From JBBIOU01 sp037443205 (lineage in GTDB: Bacteria > Bacteroidota > Bacteroidia > Flavobacteriales_D > UBA2798): 64,000 bases of DNA. Location of the stretch: assembly GCA_037443205.1 (NCBI GenBank), contig JBBIOU010000015.1, positions 1 to 64,000 of the forward strand, read 5' to 3'. Of the stretch, positions 37,479-45,956 are shown one piece after another. How positions within the stretch are numbered: position 1 is the first letter of the stretch; the number at the start of each line of letters is the position of its first letter. A program made the translations under genes and the position numbers. The notes beneath the pieces were generated by a model, which was given only the letters and a program-made list of their open reading frames with translations, did no database searches and was not told the DNA's origin.

Positions 37479-38079
37479 TTTGCTTTTGTAAATATACCGC
37501 TAAAAATACAAATAGAGGTGCCGCTAACACATCTATGGTATAGTGTACATGTTGTAATATTAATAAAAAACCTATCATTGCTGCGAACATATAAAAAATG
37601 ATTTTGAGTGTTTTATTTCTAAAACAAACACCAAACATACATACGGTAGCAGTATGACCTGAAAAAAATAAATCTTTTAAAACAGTTGTGTTTTGATAAA
37701 ATGTATTTTCCAAAAAAAAATCTTTAAGCGGAATGATACTAGCAGGTGCTTCAAGAGGCAACAAATACATGGTAAACATACGCAGTAAAAGTATGCCTGT
37801 GTACACTTGTAAGATCTGTACAAATAAAACAGGTTTTTGTAATACCAGTATTATACCTGTTATTGAAACAACATAGGTTAAAACAAAGATATACATCGAA
37901 ACATCTATGGGAGTAAACAAACTTAAAACCGGATCATTAAAATCATACCCTCTTCTGCTTTCATTAAATATAAGAAAATAAGTAAAACAATAAAGCACTA
38001 TTACCAGCAATGTAAGAGTGAAAAAAAACACTACAGTATTTTTACCTTTACTGAAATATAATTTCCAGGCAATTATCAT
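37456..38079 (-). CDS. PAP2 / sphingomyelin-synthase-like membrane phosphatase
   Basis: Integral membrane protein of 207 residues with about six hydrophobic helices. The two catalytic motifs of the PAP2_C (sphingomyelin synthase-related) phosphatases are visible: FFSGHTATVCMFG (about 135-147) and LQHVHYTIDVLAAP (about 178-191) with the SGHT and HxHYTxD signatures. Such proteins act on lipid phosphates or transfer phosphocholine-like head groups. Substrate unknown. It overlaps the 3' end of the acyl-CoA dehydrogenase gene and lies 28 bp after the DUF4256 gene, so these two form an operon. Confidence 0.82.
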   Translation of the reverse strand: MIIAWKLYFSKGKNTVVFFFTLTLLVIVLYCFTYFLIFNESRRGYDFNDPVLSLFTPIDVSMYIFVLTYVVSITGIILVLQKPVLFVQILQVYTGILLLRMFTMYLLPLEAPASIIPLKDFFLENTFYQNTTVLKDLFFSGHTATVCMFGVCFRNKTLKIIFYMFAAMIGFLLILQHVHYTIDVLAAPLFVFLAVYLQKQINLLINF

Positions 38080-38107
38080 TTAAGCAGGATAAGTATAAAA
38101 AAAACAA

Positions 38108-38677
38108 TTAAACCCGTAAAGATGCACGAAAGCCTCTGGCTGCGTAGTAAGACTCTGCACCGTTGTGGTAAACAAACACCTTACCATACCGATAGTCACC
38201 AAAAATGGCACCTCCCAGTTTTCTGATATCATCGGGCGTTTTTAACCAACTGGATGTTTTTGTATCAAATTTATCCAAGGTTTGCAAATAGCGGTATTCC
38301 TCTTCATTGAGTATTTCAACACCTATAGATTTTGCGAAGCCTAACGCACTGTTCTTAGGTTTATTTTCTTTACGCGAATTTAGAGCAGCTTCATCATAAC
38401 AAAAACTTCTGCGTCCGACAGGACTTTCAATTGAACAATCGTAAAAAAAATATTCACCGGATTTTTTATCATATATCACTACATCAGGTTCACCACCTGT
38501 ATTCTCCATTTGGTAAAGTGAAAAAAGTTTATCGGGGTTAGATAATAATTTTGATTCTACCTTAGTCCAGTCTATTGCCTTATGCCTATGCATATTTTTT
38601 TCAAAACGAACTTTTAAGTTTTTTAAAAATTCTACTTTTAGTTTAGCAGTAAATTCTTTATTAATTTTTTGTACCAT
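38108..38677 (-). CDS. DUF4256 family protein
   Basis: Cytosolic protein of 189 residues. Length and motifs match the DUF4256 family of unknown function: MENTGGEPDVVIYD (about 57-70), the central YDCSIESPVGRRSFCYDE (about 78-95), ALGFAKSIGVEILNEEEYR and a C-terminal YAARGFRASLRV. No catalytic assignment is known to me. It is the first gene of a pair with the PAP2 phosphatase and has a promoter-like element 34 nt upstream. Confidence 0.85.
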   Translation of the reverse strand: MVQKINKEFTAKLKVEFLKNLKVRFEKNMHRHKAIDWTKVESKLLSNPDKLFSLYQMENTGGEPDVVIYDKKSGEYFFYDCSIESPVGRRSFCYDEAALNSRKENKPKNSALGFAKSIGVEILNEEEYRYLQTLDKFDTKTSSWLKTPDDIRKLGGAIFGDYRYGKVFVYHNGAESYYAARGFRASLRV

Positions 38678-38710
38678 ACTATTCTAATTATAGTGTTCTA
38701 AAAATAGTTT

Positions 38711-38739
38711 CAAAAATAAATTTTACAGGCATTTGCCAA
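38711..38739 (-). promoter_or_regulatory. Putative promoter of the DUF4256-PAP2 pair
   Basis: Minus-strand TATTTTTG (38718-38711) fits TAnnTTTG, and TTG (38739-38737) stands 18 nt upstream as a -33 element. The leader to the ATG at 38677 would be about 28 nt. Confidence 0.5.
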
Positions 38740-38913
38740 TTTATAAAATTTTAAGCGGGATAATACCATTGTATAATGTCTTATTATCTTAAAGCTTATT
38801 TTTATTGTTATAAATCAAGATATCTAATGATAAACTCAATTCAATAAAATGTAACACATATTGTTTGTATTGCTTAATGCCGGTTAATTTTTTTCATCAA
38901 ATTTAGTTCATTA

Positions 38914-39058
38914 TTATCCCAAATTCAGCATTAGAAATTTGGATTTATTTCAAATTTTCCGCAAGAGGCGGACTGAGTGCTTTGACAAAGGGGCGGGATT
39001 TGGGTTATCCGCTCTCAGGCGAGCATTACGTATACTAATGCATAATGTAGGAAAAAAA
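38914..39058. repeat. Structured intergenic repeat, copy 2
   Basis: Partner of 35061-35208, with the same order of blocks: CCCAAATTCAGCATTAGAAA, the AAATTTG...CAAATTT palindrome, GAGGCGGACTGAGTG, GGATTTGGGTTAT and a right-hand hairpin around CATTA/TAATG. Many differences fall in loops or change both arms of a stem, suggesting that pairing is kept. It lies about 105 bp upstream of the condensin-like operon promoter. Confidence 0.8.
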
Positions 39059-39164
39059 CAGGTTATCAACAAAATGCTAAAACTTGTTCATATCCTTTAA
39101 CAAGTTGTAAGGAAGTGTTAAAAAATTACCTGATTTAAGATTAAACTGTACCCGGGGTGATGAC

Positions 39165-39172
39165 TATATTTG
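39165..39172 (+). promoter_or_regulatory. Putative -7 element of the condensin-like operon
   Basis: TATATTTG fits TAnnTTTG and ends 21 nt before the ATG at 39194. It also shows that a TTG at 39170, in frame with the gene, is not the start, because it lies within the promoter. Confidence 0.55.
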
Positions 39173-39193
39173 TTGTTTATAAAAATAAATAAA

Positions 39194-41848
39194 ATGCTTA
39201 GTAAAATTGCTGTATTAAACTCGCGCGTATACGGAAAAGCAGTGGTACGCGTAGATGATTGCGACTCGCTTCAGTTAGTTGGCCCGAACAACATCGGAAA
39301 AAGTACACTGATATATGCGCTGAACTTTCTCTTTATTATTGATGGTAATAAAATGTCATTCAGCGGTCAACGCAAAGGTGATAAAGAAACTATACATCAC
39401 TACTTCCCTACTCCCAACCAAAGTTATATCGTTTTTGAAATACATAAAATACGTACTTATTGCGTATTGGTAAAACGCGATACCGATGGTGAATTAGAAT
39501 ATTACCGATTTGATAGTGAATATCGCGATGATTTTTTCTTTCGGGAAGACGGATCGCAGCAACGCCTGCTAAAGTTTGATGAAGTACAGGAAAAATTGGC
39601 CGCCAGCGGTTTAGAACTAACTCAGTTCAGAAATAAATCAGAAGTATTCAGTTATGTATATCAGCGCGGTACCGATAATGACGCAATAGTATGGTTAGAA
39701 GAAAACGTTAAATCGGATGGTTTGAGTAATAATTTCTCAAAAGTTTACCGTTATCTGATTAATTCTAAATTAATTACCAATAAATCGTTAAAAGAAGCCC
39801 TCATCATTGCTGATAACAGAGAAAATGAAGTATTGAACTTTTCGCAAAAAAACAAGAAAGACATTATAGATTTATTGCGACTAAACGATGAAATAAAAGC
39901 AATTAAAGCCGTTAAAGATGATTTCTATAAATTTCGTGAAATAGTAAACGAATACAATTCACGCAATCATATATTAGCAGAACTAACCTATGCATTTGAG
40001 GAATTATACAAAAAAAATCTGCCCGAACTTGATGAACGGATACATAAATTTTCAAAAGAAATAAGTGAAACACAAAGCCAGGTTCAGGATTTTCTTCGCC
40101 CGCGTGAACAAGAAAACAACCGCAGGCTGGGACAAAAAGAATCGGAACTTACCGCACATCTCAGAGCCATCGAAAAACAACAAAAAGAAATACACGAAAT
40201 ACATCAATTAGAAGGCTTTGAATTTTTAACCGAAGCGCTCGAAAATTTAGAGCGAAAACGCAAAGAAATAGAAGCACAGATTACTACTGTTGAAGCTCGT
40301 AATTACACTCCCGGACAAATCCGTTCAAGATTAGACATAATTAACGCCTCGATACGCGAAAAAGAAAACCGTATCAATAATTTTAATAATCTGCTTATTC
40401 ATAAAATTTCGAATGACGAGCATACACGAAAATTATTAAACACCGTACTTTCCGAAAAAATAACCGGATTGCCTGCCGATAAAATACTCAGCAAAATAAG
40501 CAAAGCTACCCGCGACCTGAAAATATTTGACGGTGAAATAGACATCAGCGGCATTGAATTAAAAGATTTTACCACCGTTGAAGAAATGACAGCCGAGCTG
40601 GAAGAACTGAAAAAAGAAAAAGAACATTACGAAAACTTATTAAATACCATAACCGACAGCGAAACAGTTCAACAAGAATTAACGCTCATCAAACAAGAAA
40701 TTGACGATACCAAAGAAAAAATTAAAAAAATACGCTCGCTGCCCGAACTGGAACAAAACCTAAGTAAACTGCGCCTGGAATACGAAGAAACGCGCGAAGA
40801 AAAAGAAACCATCGAAGCCGAACTGAAAGACATTGCCGAAGATATACATCAAAAAGAATTACGCTTAGGCTTATTGAGAGAAGAAAAGAAAAAAGCCGAA
40901 GAAAAATTAAATGAATTGCGCGAACGCAAACAAGAAGTTGACTTTTTGAATCTGCAACCAATACCCTGCGAATTAACTGAAAGCATAGAACAAGTTTATA
41001 ATAAATTAAAAAAATATTATGGCGAACGACTGGAACTAAAATCACAAAAAGATAAAGCTTTCGATAATTTACGCTACCACCTAAAAAGCTCTATTGCCGA
41101 TGAAGACAGCTTTATTCACTATTTTGAAGAAGAAATAGCCTGCCTTGCAGATAAAGAAAAAAGTATTGACGGCCTCTTGCAAAGCATCTCTACACAATTT
41201 GCAAACCCCGCATACACACTTATTAAACGCTATGAAGAATTTAAACAATTTATTTACAATAAATTCAATCAAAAACTTGCACAAACCCGTATATCCGATA
41301 TAGAATCTTTACAAATTGAGTTAATTGATAACAAACGAGTACTCAATGACATAAAAATGATAAGTTCTATCCAGGAACTAAACGGACAAATGATGCTCGA
41401 GTTCGACCAAAGCGAAAACCTGTCTATCTTAAATAATTATCTGGATAGTTCTAAACGCGTATATTTTGACGAATTATTTGACATTGAACTACATCTTACA
41501 CTTAAAGGACATGTAAAAAAAGTTGACCTTGCCAATCAGGTAGAATCAGACGGAACAGACCGTATGATACGTTTGGTTATCATCATGTCTATTATTAACC
41601 GCCTGGCCGTAAACCACGAGTTAAACCGCATAACACTCTTTATAGACGAAGTAGCAACCATAGACAAACACAATCGTCCGGAGTTGGTTAAATTTTGCCG
41701 CGAACACAACTTTATACCAATTTTTGCCGCCCCGGACCCTGTACCCGGATTTGGCAAATATTACTTTATCTATCCTTCAAAAGGAAAGATAAACATCAAC
41801 GAAAAACTAAATGCAGTTTACAGCGAACCTTTAGCCGAAACAAACTAA
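39194..41848 (+). CDS. SMC-like coiled-coil ATPase, MksB/JetC-related
   Basis: Predicted 884-residue SMC-family ATPase of a condensin-like complex. Walker A GPNNIGKST is at 30-38. Long charged coiled-coil arms (about 235-360 and 430-640) flank a short possible hinge (about 375-430), small as in MukB/MksB. The C-terminal head has a signature-like ESDGTDRMIRL (about 784-794) and Walker B ITLFIDEVATID (about 813-824), followed by an AAPDP motif near 846. The GT..MI signature and IDEV.T.D plus AAPDP pattern resembles MksB/JetC rather than Smc, RecN or Rad50. The next two genes look like its kleisin and KITE partners. MksB-type complexes act on chromosome or plasmid DNA; the role here is unproven. 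Confidence 0.72.
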   Translation: MLSKIAVLNSRVYGKAVVRVDDCDSLQLVGPNNIGKSTLIYALNFLFIIDGNKMSFSGQRKGDKETIHHYFPTPNQSYIVFEIHKIRTYCVLVKRDTDGELEYYRFDSEYRDDFFFREDGSQQRLLKFDEVQEKLAASGLELTQFRNKSEVFSYVYQRGTDNDAIVWLEENVKSDGLSNNFSKVYRYLINSKLITNKSLKEALIIADNRENEVLNFSQKNKKDIIDLLRLNDEIKAIKAVKDDFYKFREIVNEYNSRNHILAELTYAFEELYKKNLPELDERIHKFSKEISETQSQVQDFLRPREQENNRRLGQKESELTAHLRAIEKQQKEIHEIHQLEGFEFLTEALENLERKRKEIEAQITTVEARNYTPGQIRSRLDIINASIREKENRINNFNNLLIHKISNDEHTRKLLNTVLSEKITGLPADKILSKISKATRDLKIFDGEIDISGIELKDFTTVEEMTAELEELKKEKEHYENLLNTITDSETVQQELTLIKQEIDDTKEKIKKIRSLPELEQNLSKLRLEYEETREEKETIEAELKDIAEDIHQKELRLGLLREEKKKAEEKLNELRERKQEVDFLNLQPIPCELTESIEQVYNKLKKYYGERLELKSQKDKAFDNLRYHLKSSIADEDSFIHYFEEEIACLADKEKSIDGLLQSISTQFANPAYTLIKRYEEFKQFIYNKFNQKLAQTRISDIESLQIELIDNKRVLNDIKMISSIQELNGQMMLEFDQSENLSILNNYLDSSKRVYFDELFDIELHLTLKGHVKKVDLANQVESDGTDRMIRLVIIMSIINRLAVNHELNRITLFIDEVATIDKHNRPELVKFCREHNFIPIFAAPDPVPGFGKYYFIYPSKGKININEKLNAVYSEPLAETN

Positions 41849-41851
41849 AAC

Positions 41852-43045
41852 ATGAAAGCAGAAGCACGCACCATACTTTACTTCCTGTGGAATCACTTCG
41901 ACTTGCTGAATGAGCTGTTTGAAGAACAAATGCAAAAAGGATATTTGCGCAGAGAATCGCTGGCAAATATTTTAAAAAAATACGAACATGATGTGTCGGA
42001 TAAACTACACGAATACAAAATACTTCGAAGCATAAACGAAGATTTTGAAATACGCCCTGTATTTTTTAATCTGGTTGAATTTGTACAAAACGAATTTAAA
42101 CCCGTATTGCCCGAAACCATAGAAAAATACGGATTTTCTATAACCAACTTATTTAAAAAAATAAAAGAAGGCATTAATGGCGATAAAGAAATTTTAATCA
42201 AACGTATAGAAGATGTGCTGTCGGAAGTGCGACACTTTGTTGAGTCAATAGAAAAAAATACCACCAAACTATTACAGGAAACACGCGCTTTAAAATCGAA
42301 TATAGAAAAAATAGATTATCGGGAAAAAGTACACCGCGCATCCGGGTGGATTGAGCATTACATTGTTCCTTTAAACGAGATACTCGATGTAAATCAACAT
42401 GGTTCACTAACCAACCAATTACACGAAGTAGCTTATTTTGTTAATCTTAAACGCTTAGATTTTCATGACGAGAATGTAAGAGCTCAGTTTGAAAAATTAT
42501 ATTCGTTTTTAATCCAAACCAATGACGACCTGTTAAGACAATCTAAAATTCTTACCAATGAATTACTGCCGCTCATTGAACGAATTAAAACCGAGTCGCT
42601 GATACTTTCGGGGTGGATTGAATTTTTGCGCAGGCCATATCATACCGAAGTTCCCCGATTATTCAAAACATCCAGAGAAAACACCTATCAACGTAACTTC
42701 TACTTGGTAGCAAAAGAATATCTGGAGCAATTTTTAGTAGATGAGCCTGTAATGGTAGAAGAAGTTACTGCCTTTCAACAACGCTGGATTTTTAACCGCG
42801 ATTTATACAAGGCCAAACTCGAAGCAAAACTTCCTATAGAAGATTTTTTTGAATGGTGTGGAAAAACAGCAAAGAAAGATTTTCATGAATTAAATCAGGA
42901 AAAATTCTTTTCGCTGGTGAGTTTAATTTTTGAAGATGATATGATTCTGGAAGCCGATAAAAATGCTCCACACACCCAACTACAATTAGAAGATGCTATC
43001 CTACACGTACCTAAAGTAAAAATTGATAAACATGGAATATCCTAA
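41852..43045 (+). CDS. Putative kleisin-like subunit, MksF/JetA-related
   Basis: Cytosolic helical protein of 397 residues, 3 bp after the ATPase gene. Its N-terminal portion (about 1-75) could form a winged helix (ARTILYFLWNHFDLLNELF), the middle (about 90-260) is a long helical/coiled region, and the C-terminal 120 residues again look like a winged helix. That layout is the one expected of a MukF/MksF kleisin, which bridges the ATPase heads. I do not see a strong sequence motif, so the assignment rests on size, architecture and position between an MksB-like and an MksE-like gene. Gene order (B-F-E) differs from the common F-E-B. Confidence 0.58.
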   Translation: MKAEARTILYFLWNHFDLLNELFEEQMQKGYLRRESLANILKKYEHDVSDKLHEYKILRSINEDFEIRPVFFNLVEFVQNEFKPVLPETIEKYGFSITNLFKKIKEGINGDKEILIKRIEDVLSEVRHFVESIEKNTTKLLQETRALKSNIEKIDYREKVHRASGWIEHYIVPLNEILDVNQHGSLTNQLHEVAYFVNLKRLDFHDENVRAQFEKLYSFLIQTNDDLLRQSKILTNELLPLIERIKTESLILSGWIEFLRRPYHTEVPRLFKTSRENTYQRNFYLVAKEYLEQFLVDEPVMVEEVTAFQQRWIFNRDLYKAKLEAKLPIEDFFEWCGKTAKKDFHELNQEKFFSLVSLIFEDDMILEADKNAPHTQLQLEDAILHVPKVKIDKHGIS

Positions 43046-43562
43046 ATCACACAAACACATCGTAAAAGAATTGTTAGACGGGAAATTTATGCTGCACAGC
43101 GACCCGCTCTATCAAATATTAAAAGATAACCGCGATTTTTACGAACAATTTTTTAAAGAATCGTTTAATTATGAACTCCGGTTTAACAACGATTTTGCGT
43201 TTTTATTATCAACCGAAACCAACGAAACACTTTCAAGAGATATATGTATTTTCTTTGCTTTATTAAGTTATGAAATAGACCGAGACGGGCGAAATTTTAT
43301 TGAAGAAATACAATATTCGGAATGGGATATGGAACGTATTAATCAATATTTTGACAATACTACATATATTGAATTAGTACATAGCAATAAACAACTGCGC
43401 GACCACGACTCCAGAGCTACCTTTATCAATGCCCTTAGCAGGCGAAACATCATCGAAAAAACCACCGAAGGAAGATTTATTTTTACGGCTGCATACAAAG
43501 TATTTATTGATTTTGCAGCAGAACTTGCAAAAAATAAAGTAAAAGAAGGAATGATTGATTAA
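43032..43562 (+). CDS. Putative KITE subunit, MksE/JetB-related
   Basis: Cytosolic 176-residue protein. The ATG at 43032 is chosen over a TTG 9 bp earlier; it overlaps the kleisin-like gene by 14 bp, so translation is coupled. The sequence shows the MksE/DUF4194 pattern: an N-terminal helix ending in LLDGKFMLHSDPLYQILKDN (about 13-32), YELRFNNDFAFLLS (about 46-59), and two winged-helix units, the second with LSRRNIIEKTTEGRFIFTA (about 137-155). These match the tandem winged-helix KITE proteins that bind kleisins. Downstream is the convergent patatin gene, 23 bp away. No JetD/Toprim nuclease gene follows. Confidence 0.62.
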   Translation: MEYPKSHKHIVKELLDGKFMLHSDPLYQILKDNRDFYEQFFKESFNYELRFNNDFAFLLSTETNETLSRDICIFFALLSYEIDRDGRNFIEEIQYSEWDMERINQYFDNTTYIELVHSNKQLRDHDSRATFINALSRRNIIEKTTEGRFIFTAAYKVFIDFAAELAKNKVKEGMID

Positions 43563-43585
43563 GTGCTTAACAGTAATTATTAAGT

Positions 43586-45853
43586 TTACCATTTTATTGC
43601 AAAGCGATTAAATAATACATATCCCACATTAAATGCAAAACTAATCGGTTGCTCTTGTTCGGGGTAATAATTTAGCCATACGGCAATAGGTCCGATCGGG
43701 CTATGATATACGGCCGAACCACTGGCCACATAATAGCGCCTGCTAAGTGGTTTGCTGTAATAAGCCAGGTTGTTTTCATCCGACCGAATGTTAAACGTAG
43801 GCTGAAACACATATCCCTCTATTCTGAAATCAATATTTTTTTTGAAATGAACTATTGTTTGAATGCCGGCCGAGATGTATTGATGCGCTCTGAAGTCGGG
43901 CATAAATCTTGTTTTCATCTCCGGCAATGGCTGGTAAACAGGAGCCTCTAAAATGGTTGATGTATAGTTATTATAAAATGCTTGCGTAGAAAATACTCCT
44001 TCTGCATGAAATCCTAAACGTATAGCACCTTTTTCAACAAAATAATTTTGAAATTCTAATTTTGCCGTAATATAATTATGATATTTATCCGAAGTATCTC
44101 TTATTAATGAAGTTGAACCCGGTATGGTATATTCATGCGCATAAACATACCTTGCACCTAAAAAAAAGTATCTGCCTTGATTGGCAAACATCTTTTTATT
44201 GAGTGAACTCCTTTCAAAATATAATCCCGGTGAATAGGCGTAAATGCGCGTTTTATCGGCAGTGTCTGTGGTACGAAATTGCTCGGTTTGATAATATTCA
44301 TGTAATATGTCAGCATACCTAAGGTTTAAAATAATCTTACTTTTATTGGTTACCGAAAAGCCGGTGTTTAAACCTGAGTATTGTTCTGTTTGTATTAAAT
44401 AGGATGGTTTAACATCTTCAAAAAAAGTTGCAAAACTTTTAAAATAGTCCCAGCGATGAATTACATATTCGGGTTCAAAATAATAAGGATTTCTGGAAGC
44501 GGGTTCAAATCTTAACGAGGCATATCCGCCCGCATAAAATTTACCAAACCACGAACGCAAAGTTAAGGTATAGGCTGCTTTATCAAGCAAGTGATATTGG
44601 ACACCAATGTATCCGGTATTTACAGGTCGTGAAGAAAAGTTACCGCCAAATTCTGTACTTATTTCCTTGCCTTTTTTTACTTGTACCTGAAATTTGTATT
44701 TTTTTGTAATACTATCAAATTCGGCTATGGGATACATAAATCCTATCTTATCATCGTTATACAATCGCATATATCTTTTTTCAATGTCAGTTAATGTAGT
44801 GTTTTTTTCTTTGCCCTTTTGTAATAATCGTCTTACATATACCTGCTGCTTAGAGTTTAAACCGCTTACTTCTATTTTATTAAAAACGAGCGGATAGAAT
44901 TTCTTTTTAAAATTTTCTCTTTTTAGTCTGATTTCTTCGGCACTGACTCTTCTATCGCCTATCAATAATTTAATTGAGTCTATCAATAAAAGCGCTTGAC
45001 GATAACCTCTCTCTATAGCTTCTTCGGCCTGATCAAAATCAAAGGTAGTCATATCGCGGGTATCGGGTTTAATAAGCACGCTATACTTACAATTTAAAGT
45101 AAAATCCTGCTGATGAACAATCATGTTTTTAATTTGTGAGAATACATTATCTTCTTCGGGCGGACGAGTATTACCGGACACATTGCTTCCAATCATAACA
45201 TCAGGCAAAAAAGCATCATACATAACATCTGCCGGAAAATTATTATACAATCCTCCGTCAAACAAAAGTTTACCATTTATTTTAATAGGTTTTAAATATA
45301 AAGGATAAGACATGGATGCTCTAACTGCCTGGTGCAGGTAACCGGACGAAAACACGATAGACTTTTTATCTACAATATCTGATGCCACACATCTGAAAGG
45401 CACCATCAGACTGTCGAAATTATAGTTTGCAGCCGCTGCTGCCATACTTAATCCTTTCATCATTTCAAAATCCATAAGTGCTGGCGAAACAAAATATGAG
45501 GGCAGCACAGATTGTTTTAATGAGTCTTTCTTAAATCTAAAAGTTACCCAGGAAGGAGTATTTTCAAATTGCTTGATATAATATTTATGTTTGGCATCCA
45601 TTTCGCCCTTGCTCATTTTTAAAAAAAGTTCTGACTTTACCATCGCCTCAATCTCTGCCGGACTATAGCCCGCAGCATACATGCTACCTACCAAAGCTCC
45701 GGCAGATGTACCGGTTATAAAGTCTATGGGTATTCCGTGTTCTTCAAGCGCTTTTAAAACACCTATATGTGCCATACCTGCTGCTCCGCCTCCGCTAAGT
45801 ACCAGACCAACTTTTTGAGCTGACACAGGTATGCTCAACAGCAAAAAAAACAA
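43586..45853 (-). CDS. Patatin-like phospholipase with Omp85-type C-terminal barrel
   Basis: Exported protein of about 755 residues. An N-terminal patatin domain (about 15-200) has the oxyanion motif GGGAAG, the nucleophile Ser in GTSAG (about 43-47) and the catalytic DGG of FDGGLYNNFPADV near 198. A POTRA-like unit (about 305-390, FNKIEVSGLNSKQ) and a C-terminal beta-barrel (about 395-755) follow, the layout of PlpD-type autosecreted lipases. The start is uncertain: the earliest standard codon is TTG at 45853, giving a signal peptide without basic residues; an ATT or ATC at 45877-45872 would add IRSFVYIL and fit the promoter at 45898-45905 better. Confidence 0.85.
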   Translation of the reverse strand: MFFLLLSIPVSAQKVGLVLSGGGAAGMAHIGVLKALEEHGIPIDFITGTSAGALVGSMYAAGYSPAEIEAMVKSELFLKMSKGEMDAKHKYYIKQFENTPSWVTFRFKKDSLKQSVLPSYFVSPALMDFEMMKGLSMAAAAANYNFDSLMVPFRCVASDIVDKKSIVFSSGYLHQAVRASMSYPLYLKPIKINGKLLFDGGLYNNFPADVMYDAFLPDVMIGSNVSGNTRPPEEDNVFSQIKNMIVHQQDFTLNCKYSVLIKPDTRDMTTFDFDQAEEAIERGYRQALLLIDSIKLLIGDRRVSAEEIRLKRENFKKKFYPLVFNKIEVSGLNSKQQVYVRRLLQKGKEKNTTLTDIEKRYMRLYNDDKIGFMYPIAEFDSITKKYKFQVQVKKGKEISTEFGGNFSSRPVNTGYIGVQYHLLDKAAYTLTLRSWFGKFYAGGYASLRFEPASRNPYYFEPEYVIHRWDYFKSFATFFEDVKPSYLIQTEQYSGLNTGFSVTNKSKIILNLRYADILHEYYQTEQFRTTDTADKTRIYAYSPGLYFERSSLNKKMFANQGRYFFLGARYVYAHEYTIPGSTSLIRDTSDKYHNYITAKLEFQNYFVEKGAIRLGFHAEGVFSTQAFYNNYTSTILEAPVYQPLPEMKTRFMPDFRAHQYISAGIQTIVHFKKNIDFRIEGYVFQPTFNIRSDENNLAYYSKPLSRRYYVASGSAVYHSPIGPIAVWLNYYPEQEQPISFAFNVGYVLFNRFAIKW

Positions 45854-45897
45854 TATATAAACAAATGATCTGATAATACTTAAATTTAATCTTTTTA

Positions 45898-45905
45898 CAA
45901 ATTTA
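45898..45905 (-). promoter_or_regulatory. Putative -7 element of the patatin gene
   Basis: Minus-strand TAAATTTG (45905-45898) fits TAnnTTTG in the 103-bp divergent gap. Its transcript would begin near 45891, so the coding start must be downstream of that point. Confidence 0.48.
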
Positions 45906-45956
45906 CATATAACGTTGAATGTATTTTATTTATTTTAGCGGCTAATTAGTATTTTA

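Larger units (their letters stand above)
38678..39193. other. 516-bp intergenic region
   Basis: The largest gap without a gene. It holds the promoter of the DUF4256-PAP2 pair (near 38711-38739), a plain AT-rich stretch (38740-38913) with nothing I recognise, the second copy of the structured repeat (38914-39058), a TTATCAACA nonamer (39063-39071) and the promoter of the condensin-like operon (39165-39172). No conserved open frame is seen. Confidence 0.7.

Noticed and set aside
39063..39071. TTATCAACA, a DnaA-box-like nonamer, here and at 8932-8940
   Set aside because: Each is a single site one base off consensus; no cluster, no AT-rich unwinding element and no dnaA nearby, so no origin is claimed.
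39194..43562. Full Wadjet defence system
   Set aside because: No JetD/Toprim nuclease and different gene order; described only as condensin-like.
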